From Calvatia gigantea (lineage: Eukaryota; Basidiomycota; Agaricomycetes; Agaricales; Lycoperdaceae), in assembly GCA_025093985.1 (NCBI GenBank), contig JACAAK010000015.1, positions 310,001 through 374,000 on the forward strand: DNA of 64,000 bases. The letters are read 5' to 3'. Made by a program: the position numbers and the translations under genes. Positions 44,807-56,880 of the stretch are shown here, piece by piece. Below the pieces are notes generated by a model. It worked only from the letters and a program-made list of their open reading frames with translations. It ran no database searches and was not told the DNA's origin. The number at the start of each line of letters is the position of its first letter. The first letter of the stretch is position 1.

Positions 44807-46960
44807 ATGGGTACTCTTCTCTGGGTTTCTGTCTTGATTGTCGCCGCTTTGTGGTTCAAAAGCAGGAAAAAATCGACATTGCCTCTTCCCCCGGGACCAC
44901 CCGCGGACCCGATCATTGGCCATCTAAGGTATATACCTCCTGAATCACCAGAGGAAACCTTTGCAGAATGGTCAAAAGTCTACGGTTAGTTTCTTCTCCG
45001 CCGCGTTGTGCAGAATTTATATCTGATATCGTATCAACCCCGCTTAATAGGGGACGTAATGCACCTCCGGATTTTCAACAGAAATATGATCGTTTTGAAT
45101 ACAGTTGAAGCAGCTGTCGACCTCATGGACAAGCGTAGCGCGAATTACTAGCGACCGACCCGATTTCCCCGTTCTCAAAATGTGGGCAATTCTTCATATA
45201 CACGTCATTTCTTCTCTCTCATTTATTTAGAATGGGTTGGGTCCCGACACTCACATTCACCGGTTATGGCAAGGAATTCCAGAAGCATAGACGTCTTATC
45301 CAGCAGACCTTTACCCGGCAGAAGATCGAACAATACCGTCATATCCAAATTAAAGAGGCCCATCGCCTTACACTCAACCTTTTCGAACATCCGGATGGCA
45401 GAGAAGCGATGCTACGTCGGTCAGTCGTGAATTAATTCCCTCTATCGATTGGGGCTGAAAACCTTGGGCCTCGAAAGTTTCTCAACGTCAATTATTATGC
45501 GGATTGCATACGGACATGAGGTTGTATCCGACGACGACCCCTACCTTGAGATAGCCAAGGAAAGCGGGCATGCTTTTACTCACTGCGGCCCCGCTGGAAG
45601 CACACCGGTCGACCTATTCCCCATTCGTAAGAGTACTTTCCCCGAATTCCGTTAACATCCTCTCACGGTAGTGATAGTTGGATACTTACCTTCGTGGATC
45701 CCTGGGACATACTTCGCTCGTAAGGCGAGAGAGTTCAAAGCCTCCATTCGGAGGTTGCATGATTTCCCATTCTCTGAGGTGCAGAGGCAAATGGTATGAA
45801 GGACTTCACATTCAGGATATTACAGGATGTTAAAGTCAGCGAAAGGCCGAAGGAACAGCACAACCCTCTTTTCTCTCTTATCACCTCGAACGTCTTCACA
45901 CCGAAAACAATGAAACAGAAGAAGAGTTTGATGATATTAAAGGCGCTGCCGCCACCATTTACTCTGCAGCTGCGGATACGGTGAGCACTGAGGTAGTTAT
46001 CTCCAAAGAATATTAACTCAAAGCGGGCCGACAGACCTGGTCTACGATGTCCACGTTTGTACTGGCCATGACCCTCCATCCTGAGGTCCAAGAACGCGCT
46101 CAACAAGAGATTGACGCGTTGCTCAACGGTTCGCGCTTGCCAGAAAATGACGATCGAGAATCATTACCATATGTGGAGTGCATTATCCAAGAAAGCTCAT
46201 CGGTGAGAGGATTTAGCTTTCGGTCCGAAGAGACGTTCCTTAATCTTTTTTTCGCAGATGGTTAAACGCAGTCCCACTTGGTACGAGTGCAACGTACTTC
46301 GCTTCCTACTCCGTGACTTATGACTGTTGAGTAGGTATACCCCATCGCGCAGTGGAGGATGACGTTTACAAAGGGATGTTTATCCCGAAAGGTTCTCTCG
46401 TCTTCGCTAACACTCGGTGCATATCTCCCTCGCCTGTTAAGCCCCATATCTGACGGTTCTACTAGCGGCATCTCAATGAATGAGGCCGTTTATCATGACC
46501 CACGTTCATTCAAGCCCAGCCGATTCCTCCCAAAGTCTCAAGGCGGGTCCGAAGAACCCTTCCCTCAAGCACAATTCGGTTTCGGACGAAGGTACGTGGA
46601 CCAGCTTTCCTATCATTTCCATCCCCACCACATGTTTCCGCCCTACGATTCTGACGACTGATCGCAGGATATGTCCCGGTCGTCACCTTGCCGACGTTAG
46701 TCTGTTCCTAGCTATATCAACTATCCTGGCCTTGTACAACGTGAAGAAAGGAGTTGGTTCTGATGGGAAGGAGATTACGCCTGAAGTTGGGATGGTCTCG
46801 GGCTTGACGAGGTTAGTAGCTCACTCCGAGTTCTGCAAAGGGTTTCAAAGCTGATACATGTGATAGCCATACTAAACCGTATAAATCTATCATGCACGTG
46901 CGGAATGAGAAGGCAAAGAAGCTACTGGACCAGATGAGAGTGGAATTGATGAGCGAGTGA
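44807..46960 (+). CDS. Cytochrome P450, tandem copy 1 (frame broken by single bases)
   Basis: It starts MGTLLWVSVLIVAALWFKS (ER membrane anchor), followed by the Pro-rich hinge LPLPPGPPADPIIGHLRYIP. Exons continue with GDVMHLRIFNRNMIVLNTVE, MGWVPTLTFTGYGKEFQKHR, EEEFDDIKGAAATIYSAAAD (I-helix, with Thr after the intron), WSTMSTFVLAMTLHPEVQER, LPYVECIIQES (ExxR region), RAVEDDVYKGMFIPKGSLV and the heme loop FGFGRR joined to ICPGRHLADVSL. It ends VELMSE at 46960. One extra T near 45149 and another near 46197 break the frame; the second also hides the Arg of ExxR. Without them the gene is complete, about 510 residues. It resembles fungal P450s annotated as O-methylsterigmatocystin-oxidoreductase-like; substrate unknown. 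Confidence 0.8.
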
Positions 46961-49864
46961 TGCGGCTTTCAAAAACGATTTCAAAGTTTCACAGATCGGC
47001 TGTATCGTACTGGCGAATATAAACCGTTGACAAGTTGCCATGCGCTACCACAAGTGTCAAGCTAAGAGCGCGAAACATGATTGACAAGTCGGGCGGTGTA
47101 AAGCATTCAGGCTAAATATGCTATTTATAATTTCGTACTTCGCGAACTCCTTTGGGTGTGTCACCCTGCTGTGCAAGCACCCCCCTCACATTTTCAATCA
47201 ATCAACCATCGGTACTTCAGTCATTGCTTCAAACTTTGGAGTGTCCCCGCTTCTGCCGCGGTTGTAAATATCGCTTGGATAATCGCACTGAGGCATTCCA
47301 ACAACAGAACAAAGGCAGACACTTATGCGCCTCGGACATAGTGATGCATCCTTTGCACGTTGACGTTGACGTGCACCTTCTTTGTTCATTCTTTTAACTT
47401 GGGAGGAGATAAGAAACCAGGATGGGCACGATGAACCAGCTTTCATTTTGATACCGATAAACTCTGCATTTCTTCACCAATGCAAGCAGACCCGCCGCTC
47501 GAACACGACATATGTCGGCTACATATGAGTTCAGCAATTCGCCCCCTTGGCCGGGTGGTATAATAACCAATGACGTTTTGCGGTGTTCCCTGCGGGAGTG
47601 TTATTGGATGGTCTGTCCTCCGCCTTTGCGCGTTGCCGGAATGCCGATAGATATGGCCGCCCTGGGGTTGCCTGAGTAAGTGGGATCTACTCGCGCGACC
47701 TCGACGAGATAAGATATCAACAATGAGCTCGTTGTACAAACCTGACTGTGATAAGGTTCCAAAGCTGTACTCGGCCCGCGACCCCTTACCATGAAGCAGG
47801 ATGCAGTTGCCTTCGTCGACGGCAATCCTTGCTGCCACTAAGATGCGCTACGCTTGCCCGTGTAACACACTAATCTCTCCTTTTGTTGTCGACAGCAGAT
47901 ATGTACCCATGACGAATGAGATCCAGACATTTGATTACGGTATCAAAGAGTGTTGGACGCAGTTGAGTGGGATATGGGGAAAGAGGGATCACAATGGATG
48001 CAACTGCCAAGCAGATTAGTTTTACACCTGATCTTTTTTACTCAACACCGCGTAATCTATTTTGAACCACGCACATTGACAATTTACTTCTCTTTCCAGG
48101 TTCTGGGAATGATAACTATCTCCGTGTAAAATTTGGTGACAGGGACGTCGGAAGTATGGTCTGTGTGGGTTCCCCCTGAATTAGGTGCTGCCTAGCTAAG
48201 TGATGATCAATCAATTGACTAGTCAGCTGGCTGGTCGACTAGGTTTACGATGAAAGGCGACTATCCCATGACTTGTTCACAAGTAAAACTCAGAAAAATG
48301 GTGCTGATGTTGGATCCCCCAATGATTGTGGTACAACTCCGTATAGCCCTGTGGCGGTGTGAATGTCGTTTGAGTTTCAATCCATTCCTTGGTCTCCCAC
48401 GCTCCGCACGATGATTGCCAGTGAGTGACATGGAGTAATCCCAATAAGGTTCTCTTTGTCGTGCACGCAATCTCTTATGTTATTTATCCCGTGTCATATC
48501 GCTCGGTTGAACTTTTGAAATAGGAGCGTTCACGGGGTGCACATCCTCGCACCATTTATAAGGCCGATCTGATACTACTTTTACCAGGTGCGAAGACCGT
48601 AAGTATCGGCCACATGTGAAACAGCATCCTCACCTCAATTCCCATTACACCCAAATTCAGAAACCGAGGATCGCATGTAGATCATTGATCGTTATCACCA
48701 GGCCCGTCAAGCCGGAGAACGCCATCCCTCCCTGCCCCCCTCCCCCGCCAACACTAATGGGGAGACTTTACAAAAACCATGATTCTCTCCCCACCCCTTC
48801 AATTTTTTTCAATCTGAATCTTTACGCCCAGAAACGCGGTGTCCATCTTACTTGCACTTGATTTTAAAGAGGGAATTTCTATTAACCTCTTGAGTTCCGC
48901 TTGATCTAATGGTCCCCGCAGAAATTTTACAAAGTCTGGGGGCCTTGTAGGTGCACCATGGCGCTCGCACCGTAGCTGACGCGCAGTGAGCACGACTCTC
49001 TTTCCTGACAACATCTTTCGGATTTAGCTCGCTTGATCCCGTGATCCGCCTCGGAACGACGACTCGGGCGCTTATACTGCTCATTCCGTTTCAAGCACCT
49101 TTTCTGGTCGGGTGGCGATGCCCAGTTACCGATGGGCATGGTCATCCTCGCTCCTTTTTCTATTTAGCACCGTTTTCTTTGCGTTTGGCAAGAAAAATGA
49201 ATGAGATTCACTTTTTGTGCCGGTTTGTGCCTGTTTGCATTCCAGGTCCACCTGTAGGCCCGAACAAATGATCCGGGCTTGCAGGTCCGTATTTGTCGTA
49301 TTCCCGCCTAGGTCGATTTGATAATCTTACTGGCTGGCCCCGTTGGGGTCCATCCCGACGTTCGGTCCCAATTGTTATTCATCCCTTTGCATGTTTTATT
49401 TTGGCTCAGTTTCTATCCGCGGAGTGTAGACACTGCAAAATGATGCAAATCTAAACTGAGTTTCCACACAGTTAATCCGTTTAGAAGTACATTTCCATTG
49501 CAGGTACTTTTTACTACACGCTGCTTTCTACCTAAAACCGAGGGAACCTTGGCAAGAGCCCAAGCGCACGACAGCCCTCATTGGGCAATTGAAATACCAT
49601 CAATCCACGGAGGATCAAATCGATCGACGCTGCCAATCGTCAATTCAGGTTACCGGTCTCCCCATCTTCCGCGTGCTTCACACTGAGGTTACAAACCCCC
49701 TCCACATCTATCCCGGGTGTACCGCTTGATACTGTGGCGTCGTTTCAGGATGTAAACCCGTATGGGTACGCATGAATATTCGTTCAGAATATGTCAGGAC
49801 TCTCCAACATATAAAAACGCAGAATGCAAGGTGTGTTTTCTGCAGAAACGGGTATCCTTTTATC
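46961..49864. other. Long stretch between the two P450 genes
   Basis: The first 150 bases resemble the 3' flank of P450-2 (52047-52180), as expected for tandem copies. A TATA-like TATTTATAA lies near 47120. No gene is secure apart from a possible small one at 47801. Confidence 0.35.
47801..48019 (+). CDS. Possible small Cys-containing protein, 3' part
   Basis: A plus-strand frame reads MQLPSSTAILAATKMRYACP, then, across a possible short intron (GTGTAA..CAG, about 47860-47897), RYVPMTNEIQTFDYGIKECW and GKRDHNGCNCQAD to the stop. The ending GCNC and the conserved-looking ECWTQLSG suggest a small secreted Cys-rich protein, but the 5' part is unclear and no family is recognised. Confidence 0.3.
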   Translation: MQLPSSTAILAATKMRYACPCNTLISPFVVDSRYVPMTNEIQTFDYGIKECWTQLSGIWGKRDHNGCNCQAD

Positions 49865-52046
49865 ATGAGCGCTCTTCTTTGGGTTTCTGCCTTAATCGTC
49901 GTTGCTGTGTGGTTCAGAAGTAAACGACGGTCGTTGCCTCTCCCCCCGGGACCACCTGCGGACCCAATCATTGGCCACCTGCGATACATACCTGCTGAAT
50001 CGCCAGCAGAGAAATTTGCAGATTGGTCAAAGATCTATGGTATTTACCCTTTCCTCGTCTCCCGATATTCTCACCGTAATGACCTTTTTTGATAGGGGAC
50101 GTAATGCACCTCCGGGTATTGAACCGTAACATGATTATCTTGAATACAGCTGAAGCCGCAAACGACCTCATGGACAAACGTAGCGCAAATTATAACCACC
50201 GACCCGATTTTCCTATTTACCGAATGTGAGCACTGCTTCATATGGTCTTCAAACAACTCATATGTTTTAGAATGGGATGGGTTCCGGGTCTCGCGCTCAC
50301 CATCTCCCACGGGAAGGAATTCCAGAAACACAGACGGCTTATCCAGCAGGCACTCACTCGCCAAAAGATCCAAGAATACCGCGAGATCCAAGCCAAAGAG
50401 GTCCATCGACTCGCACTCAGTCTTCTTGGACGTTCAGATGACAGGGAAGCAATGCTCAGTCGGTTAGTTACAAGTTAACATCTTCCGTTGAGCGTCAAGC
50501 TTGAACTGAAAGCCTTGGTCCTTTAGCTTTTCGACGTCAATTATTATGCAGGTTGCATTTGGACATGAGATCGTGTCAGATGACGACCCTTACCTCGAAG
50601 ATAGCCAGGGAGTCTGGATATGCTCTTAGCCACTGCGGCCCGATTGGAAGTACACCGGTTGATCTATTTCCTTTTCGTAAGCACGTTGTATCTGGTTTCC
50701 GTTGACACTGGCTGATTCCAATCGTAGTTGAACACATGCCCTCGTGGTTTCCTGGAACATACCTTCGCGGAAAAGGCGAGAAAGTTTCAAGGCTTCCGTT
50801 CGAAGATTGCATGAGTTTCCATTCTCTGAGGTACAGGAGGCAGATGGTAGGCAATGAACTTTACATCTAGAATAGCATGTGGCGCTCAACCTCGAACGAA
50901 AGGCTGAAGGAATAGCGAAACCTTCCTTCCTTTCTCACCACCTCGAGCTTCTGCATCGAGAAGATAACCAAACAGAAGAAGAGTTCGATGACCTTAAAGG
51001 TGCTGCTGCTGCTCTCTACGCTGCGGGAACAGATACGGTCAGCATAAAATACACGCTCCTCCTGCGTGATTAAGGAAACCAACTAAAATACTGCTGACAG
51101 ACTTGGGGAACGATGTCCACCTTCATTCTTGCCATGATTCTACACCCGGAGTGCCAAAAACGCGCGCAACAAGAGATCGATGCGCTGCTCAATGGCTCAC
51201 GCTTACCAGAAGTTGGCGATCGGGAGTCCTTGCCATATGTGGAGTGCATCCTCCAAGAAACCCATAGGTGAGATTCTGAGAAGGTTTGGCTCCTGTCATT
51301 GAGATGTTACTGATCACTATTTCCGCCCCAGATGGCTAAATATAACACCGCTCGGTATGGCCCGCACCCTGTCGTCCCCTGTTGCACGGTTAATCACCAT
51401 TGAATAGGTATTCCTCATCGCGTAGTGGAAGATGACGTCTACAAGGGAATGTTTATCCCTAAAGACTCTCTCATCTTCGCTAATACTTAGTGCGTTTCTC
51501 CTCCGCATACTCGCTCCAATATTAACAATTCCTATTAGTGGCATCTTGAGAAACGAATCTACCTATCATGACCCAGATTCATTTAAAGCCCTCGAGATAT
51601 CTCCCAAAGTCCCAAGGCGGGCATGAAGAACCCTTCCCCCAAGCACAGTTCGGTTTCGGAAGAAGGTACTGTACCAGCTCTCCCGCTATTTCTCTTCTCG
51701 TATCTAGGAACCGCTCCAACGATTCTGATGATAATTGACTCATCGCAGGATATGTCCTGGTCGCTACCTTGCTGACGCCAGCCTGTTCCTGGCTATATCT
51801 ACTATCTTTGCTTTGTACGATGTGAGGAAGGCGGTTGGTGCAGATGGGAAGGAGATTACGCCTGAAGTTGGGATGGTTTCCGGAGTGACAAGGTCAGTGC
51901 TGACCTTGAGGTTTGTTTTGGAAGAGTTTCAAGGGCTGACGTGCATGACTAGTCATACTAAGCCGTACAAATCTGCCTTGCACGTGCGGAATGAGAAGGC
52001 AAAGAAGCTGCTGGACCAGATAAGACTGGAGTTAATGAGCGAGTGA
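49865..52046 (+). CDS. Cytochrome P450, tandem copy 2 (frame broken by single bases)
   Basis: This is a close paralogue of the gene at 44807 with the same intron positions. It starts MSALLWVSALIVVAVWFRS and has LPLPPGPPADPIIGHLRYIP, HLRVLNRNMIILNTAEAAND, MGWVPGLALTISHGKEFQKH, EEEFDDLKGAAAALYAAGTD (I-helix A-G-x-D-T), VECILQETHR (ExxR), RVVEDDVYKGMFIPKDSLIF, and FGFGRR joined to ICPGRYLADASLF. It ends LELMSE at 52046. Extra single bases near 50599 and 51588 break the frame relative to copy 1, at different sites from those in copy 1. Both paralogues lie 12-18 kb from the UstYa genes, outside the tightest cluster. Confidence 0.8.
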
Positions 52047-53195
52047 GATAGCTTCCGGGAACGATTTTTTTTTAAAGTAGTACGAGTCATATTAATGAAA
52101 ATATATCGCCATACAGCCCGACGAGTGTGATGTTGAGAGCATACGATATAACATGACAAAGTTGGACGCCATCAGATAAGGTTAAGCCCGTCCCTACCGA
52201 AATAACAAGGTGTGTGGTGCCGAACGGACGAGGTCAGCGCTCCGCAGATCTACTGGGTACAGAGTGCCCAGGACGCGTAGCTCATCTCTTTGCACCGGGG
52301 CTATCATCATTGGCGTGTTTGAAACTGGAAGAATCAGAAGGAGCGAAAAATACTCTGACGTGTTGATCTAAGGTAAACCACGTGACCCAATTTAATGTTC
52401 CCACGGACTCCCTCCGTGAACGTTGCCTCAGACAGGTAACTGAGAACTTTATGTACAGTACTGCGTCTACTTCTTTATTTAATGTCCACAGGGGCGAGGT
52501 ACTCATCTCTCTTTTAAACTTGCCACCAAGCTTGAGGTAATTCAAATTCAGGCTGAACTTTCTCGCAGGCGCCCCCTAATCCAGACCATCCCAGCGAAAA
52601 TATGCTTCATCGGTTGGTTTTTCTTAGCCGAAAATGAATAAATAAACCGCTTCTCTGATCCAAGACACTTCTGCTCGTTCAACTTATCTCCAGCATGCCA
52701 TGATATCAGGGATCAGGTGGAAGGGGTTACGGAAGCTTATGCGGCCTGTTACAAGGCAGACATCCCCATGCATAATGCCATTCGATATCCTCTCCCAGGC
52801 ACAACATCGACATTTAATACATCAACGTTAACAAACAGGTGCCTGATAAACAATTTATAACCTTGGATGTGAGAAAGTTCCCACCCCCCCAACGCACATT
52901 CGAGCGTAGGTTATTTATCCGTTTTTCCAGTTGCAGTGAATATTCTCAACCTCGGGTTGCGCACTCACCCACATGGACGAACACAGTTTTGCTGGTCATT
53001 CCAGAATTGGGCCCAGCTTGTTGGAGGGATGGGCGCTAGCATCGATCCCGACCAGCGGTCATCTGCGTGCACCATGCTTCTCTGATCCATATTTGGATTT
53101 CGTTCTGGATATTTAAATGCCAGCAAAACCGATACTTCCCCAGGTGAGGTGTCATCCACACACAGGCACTGTTTGATCCCCTCGAACTTTCCACG
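52047..53195. other. Intergenic
   Basis: This is the 3' flank of P450-2 and the promoter of the membrane protein. No gene recognised. Confidence 0.4.
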
Positions 53196-54419
53196 ATGAG
53201 CAACCCCTACGCACCGCCCGACGAGTCGTCTTTCGAGCTCTACAATGAGCGCACCATCATAGATGGTCTTTTCCTGGGTGCTATAGCCTACGGTACACGC
53301 TTCCGCCAATCTTGAAAATTTCGTCTAATAAAAATTTTAACACCCTTTTGATAGGCATCCATCTCACTCTCTTCATCTGGTGCTTCCAACTTTTACTTCA
53401 GAAGCAGAAGAGTCGTCGTGACTACTTTCTCATGCTTTACATTTCCTTGCTATTCACTATGGGCAATGTTGGAAATGGGACGAATATCAAAGTTGGGGAA
53501 CAGACGTTCGTCGACTTCCGCAACTTCCCTGGCGGCCCGAAACGCATATTTCGCCACCGGCGGTGGATTGGTCGGTCTTACGTGTAACGTGATCTATATC
53601 ATCAATACTTGGTTCCAGGACGGGTTTCTGGTAGGGGTTTATTGTTATACCTCGCCACTGAGGGTTTAGGGCTAACTGCGAAACCACCCTCAGCTTTATC
53701 GCTTCTGGATGTTCTTCTCTGGGTTTGGGTGGTATTGGATCATTTTCCCGAGTATCATGTTCCTTACCTCAGTTGGTGCGCCAGCTATATTACATTGAAA
53801 GCCTCGTGATTTAATACGACCGTTCAGCGCTTTCACTCATTCTCATCGTCATGCTCTGCGTTCCTGGGATCACTCTTTGGTCCACGATTAGCATCAACCT
53901 TGCGATCCCATACTGGGCGATTTCTATCGCTTTGAACGTCCTCATCACGGCTTGTATCGCAATCCGGCTTCTCTACATGAGGTACAAGATTCGCCAAGCA
54001 ATGCCAGGTGCAGGATCCGAGTATCTTTCAGTAACTTCCATGACAGTAGAGTCTGCGGCGCTCTACACTATCAATGGTTTAATTTTCCTCATCAGTTACG
54101 GAGTCAATAGTCCAATTCAGAACCTTGCATTACCGGTGCTTGGTCAAACTCAGGTACGCCCTTGGCCCCTTCTATCACCATAGTATCAACAAATGGTAAT
54201 AAAATATCTACACAGTCAATCTCCCCCTTATTGATTATCCTCCGTGTGCTCCAAGGTCGCGCTTGGTCAACCGCCACTCTCTCTAGATTCCAAACTGATA
54301 CGGATGGTCGAACTCGGACTGCGCGTGACAGCGACCTTGGCCTCGGTGGTCTTGATCTTTCCCTGACTAAAGCCAGCAACGGCAGTAACCCAAGTCCTGT
54401 AGAAAAAGTGGATGTTTGA
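53196..54419 (+). CDS. Multi-pass (about 7 TM) membrane protein, copy 2
   Basis: A paralogue of the gene at 29110 in opposite orientation. It starts MSNPYAPPDESSFELYNERT and keeps HLTLFIWCFQLLLQ, FLMLYISLLFTMGNVGNGTN, GLTCNVIYIINTWFQDGFLV, YRFWMFFSGFGWYWIIFPSI, WSTISINLAIPYWAISIALN and NGLIFLISYGVNSPIQNLAL, with a variable polar tail. An intron acceptor CGTTCAG joins SV to ALSLILIVMLCVPG as in copy 1. One extra A near 53541 (GGPK instead of GGPN) breaks the frame; without it the protein is complete. High identity in the helices but not in the tail fits duplicated receptors under selection. Confidence 0.75.
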
Positions 54420-56589
54420 CTCGGGGTTTCTGCGGGTTGTGAAATCTTTGGCAATCATACTCTTTCAACGCATTTGTAAATAACTCTGGTACTTATCGCT
54501 GGCGTAGAAATTTTCGTTTGTGTTTACGTTTTGCGCGAGCGACTATAAAGCGAGATTTCGACAATGCGGTGTCCTGTAAACTTCTCATGCCTTAAGTTGC
54601 TGAGTTTTACGGACTTTCGGCCCTCCACCCCTTGGTGCGGGGTGCTTCCCTGCAATAACGCGTCGACATTTTTTAGAAACGACCACTTCGGCAACGCCAA
54701 GATGTATTTCTGTGTTTTTTGTCATACTGTGACACCATCGGACCGCATGGGCGTTCCCTTGTTCCCCAAACGGTCTTTCCGAGTTCTCGACGTTTATCCA
54801 CATTACTCGAGATATGCTCAAGATCGCGCTCGGATAAGCCTCCAACTCCTCGGTCACCTTAAGCGCGTAGGTCTTGAGCGTGGACTCAGTTGGGAACTGC
54901 TCAACCACAGCAACGGATAGTATCAACAACGTTAGCTGGTTAAAGAAATCTCAAACCACGATCTAAAGAATAACAGGTAAGGTCTGATTGACATCCGGAT
55001 GCCAGGTGCGCACGCCACCAAGCAGTCCATGACTTTTCTAAGAAACCTGGTGACTCTAACATGACGCAACAAGGTGTACCAAACACCAACAGCGCCAAGA
55101 TCACTGGAGAATAAGCTATTGGACCGGCGCACCCAACAACGTGATAGCCCCCAAGCTTCATCACCCCGTGAGCCAGAGCAATGTTAACCTCCCTCTCTGC
55201 GGAGTCGGCTTAGTTGGGAGGTGGCACATATTCGAGTTAACCGAATTGAAGCTAGGAATACAAGGTTATTTTAGAGATCTCGAAAAGGTTTGGGTAGGAT
55301 ACGAATTATTCTGAGCCCGGATCTCAGCTGGCCTTTTCTCCGCAGAACGTCACGTCTAGGGAGACCTTCGTTCGGGCGCTCTTACTTATGCCGACTGATC
55401 AATGGTATGTGAGCACCTCCCCCGTCTTCTGATGGTGGGTGGCCTGGGGAGCCTGTGGTTGGAAGAATATTACAAGAAACCTGTCAAACTTCCTTCAGTG
55501 ATATGCATGATGACCAGAGGAACACTTACGGAATTTTGCGTGGAGACAAGAGGTCCTGGGACAGGTTCTCCGAACCGTGCAGATCCCAGCATCCACATCA
55601 GCATTGGCCATAAGGCCTAGGGCCTTGTGGCTTACATAGCGTCGACGGAAAGGATTCAGAACCACCACGAAGCTGCACGTGACACTCTCAACCTTTAGGC
55701 AGTCCTGTGTCAAATAAAAATGTGCTCATTCCGAGGAATTTTACGAAACCAAGCATTGACCAGGTCATGTCCACGAATCCTGCTCCGGGTCCTCACTACC
55801 ATAAAATCGTATTGTGTATTCGTCGAATAGAGCATCCTGGAATGGGTATTACAGTCTGATGGACTCGGAGGCGCTTCGGGACTTTGACCGTAGGAGCCAA
55901 GTCTTTCCTCTAAATTGCTAGGGTACAAGGATTCGCTTCAGGCTGAAGCCATGTGAGGGAATCGACCTGGATATCCTTGGGATTACACCGGCTCTGATAC
56001 TCAAGATTGTGCCAGATGCCCGTGGAAGGTGGGCCCGGACACTTAGTGGTACAAGGAAACAAGATCCCTCAATTATCGAGGGCGACACCGCGCGTTCTCG
56101 GCGGTCTATTGGGGGCGGATGATCATATCGCAGTAATACAACGGAGAGAGGAAGAGAAAAAGCGGAAGGCAGCACCCACAGGAACCAAGGAAGGCTGCCG
56201 AGGGAACAGGGGCCGTCGTCCTCTTCTTACAGCAAACAGCACGCCTTCAACACTAACGAAACAATGGCTACCCCTGGGCCTTCCTCTGTAGTGGCGGGGA
56301 CGTTTTTTCCGATGGAGAACAAGGTTGAGAATCCGAGGGGGGGGGAGTTTGGAGTTATTAGATGGAGCGTGGGTTCGCCGTACGAAAAAAAAAGGGAGGA
56401 AGAAGCGATCTTCGTCTCTATTTCATACCACTACAAATTGTTATGGTAAAACCAAATCAAAAGAGGAAGGCCCAATGGTATTTCGTTTAAAAGAATTCGG
56501 TCGTTCTGATGTTTTAGGTCTCGGTTTCGATTCGTTTTGCCCCTTCCAGTGTTCTCCGTTCGTTTTTCTTATCACCACATACTCCGTGT
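54420..56589. other. Gene-poor stretch
   Basis: ORFs of 60-118 codons occur on both strands without motifs or consistent splice signals. A minus-strand frame (54585-54929, VEQFPTESTLKTYALKVTEE) looks slightly protein-like but matches nothing I know. Confidence 0.35.
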
Positions 56590-56880
56590 ATGGCAGGGTT
56601 TGGCCAAGCACACCTCTACCACGTCCATGACGGGATAACCCATAGCCCTATTTTCCCAGTCAAGCGCCACACCATCAAAAGTCCTGTTCAAAACCTTGCA
56701 ATGCAGATCCTGAGGGCAAAGCTGTGTTGGATTTTCCATCCTCATAACCATGAGATGAGCGCTGCCACTGCGCGGGGACTTCTAGATAGCCAATTTCTCC
56801 TCTGTTGACAATCCCACGAGTGCTCCAATGCCGCGGCCCGTCGGCATCCATCGCCAAGTCCCAGGCAGGCACTATAGCTC
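56590..56880 (+). pseudogene. Fragment of the multi-pass membrane protein, third copy
   Basis: A stretch around 56655-56720 encodes KSPVQNLAMQILR, matching NSPIQNLALPVLGQTQ of the two full copies, and the following 150 bases align with the last intron and the start of the tail exon (seen most clearly on the reverse strand as HWSTRGIVNRGEI against PWSTRRIINKGEI). No helices precede it. A decayed 3' fragment 2.2 kb downstream of copy 2. Confidence 0.55.

Noticed and set aside
47443..47838. 131-codon minus-strand ORF
   Set aside because: It overlaps another open frame on the same strand and a more splice-consistent plus-strand frame. I considered a killer-toxin-like (KP4) protein but the cysteine pattern does not fit.
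56264..56449. Short ORF starting MATPGPSSVVAG
   Set aside because: No homology and no continuation; it ends in low-complexity Lys/Glu near a poly-G/poly-A tract.
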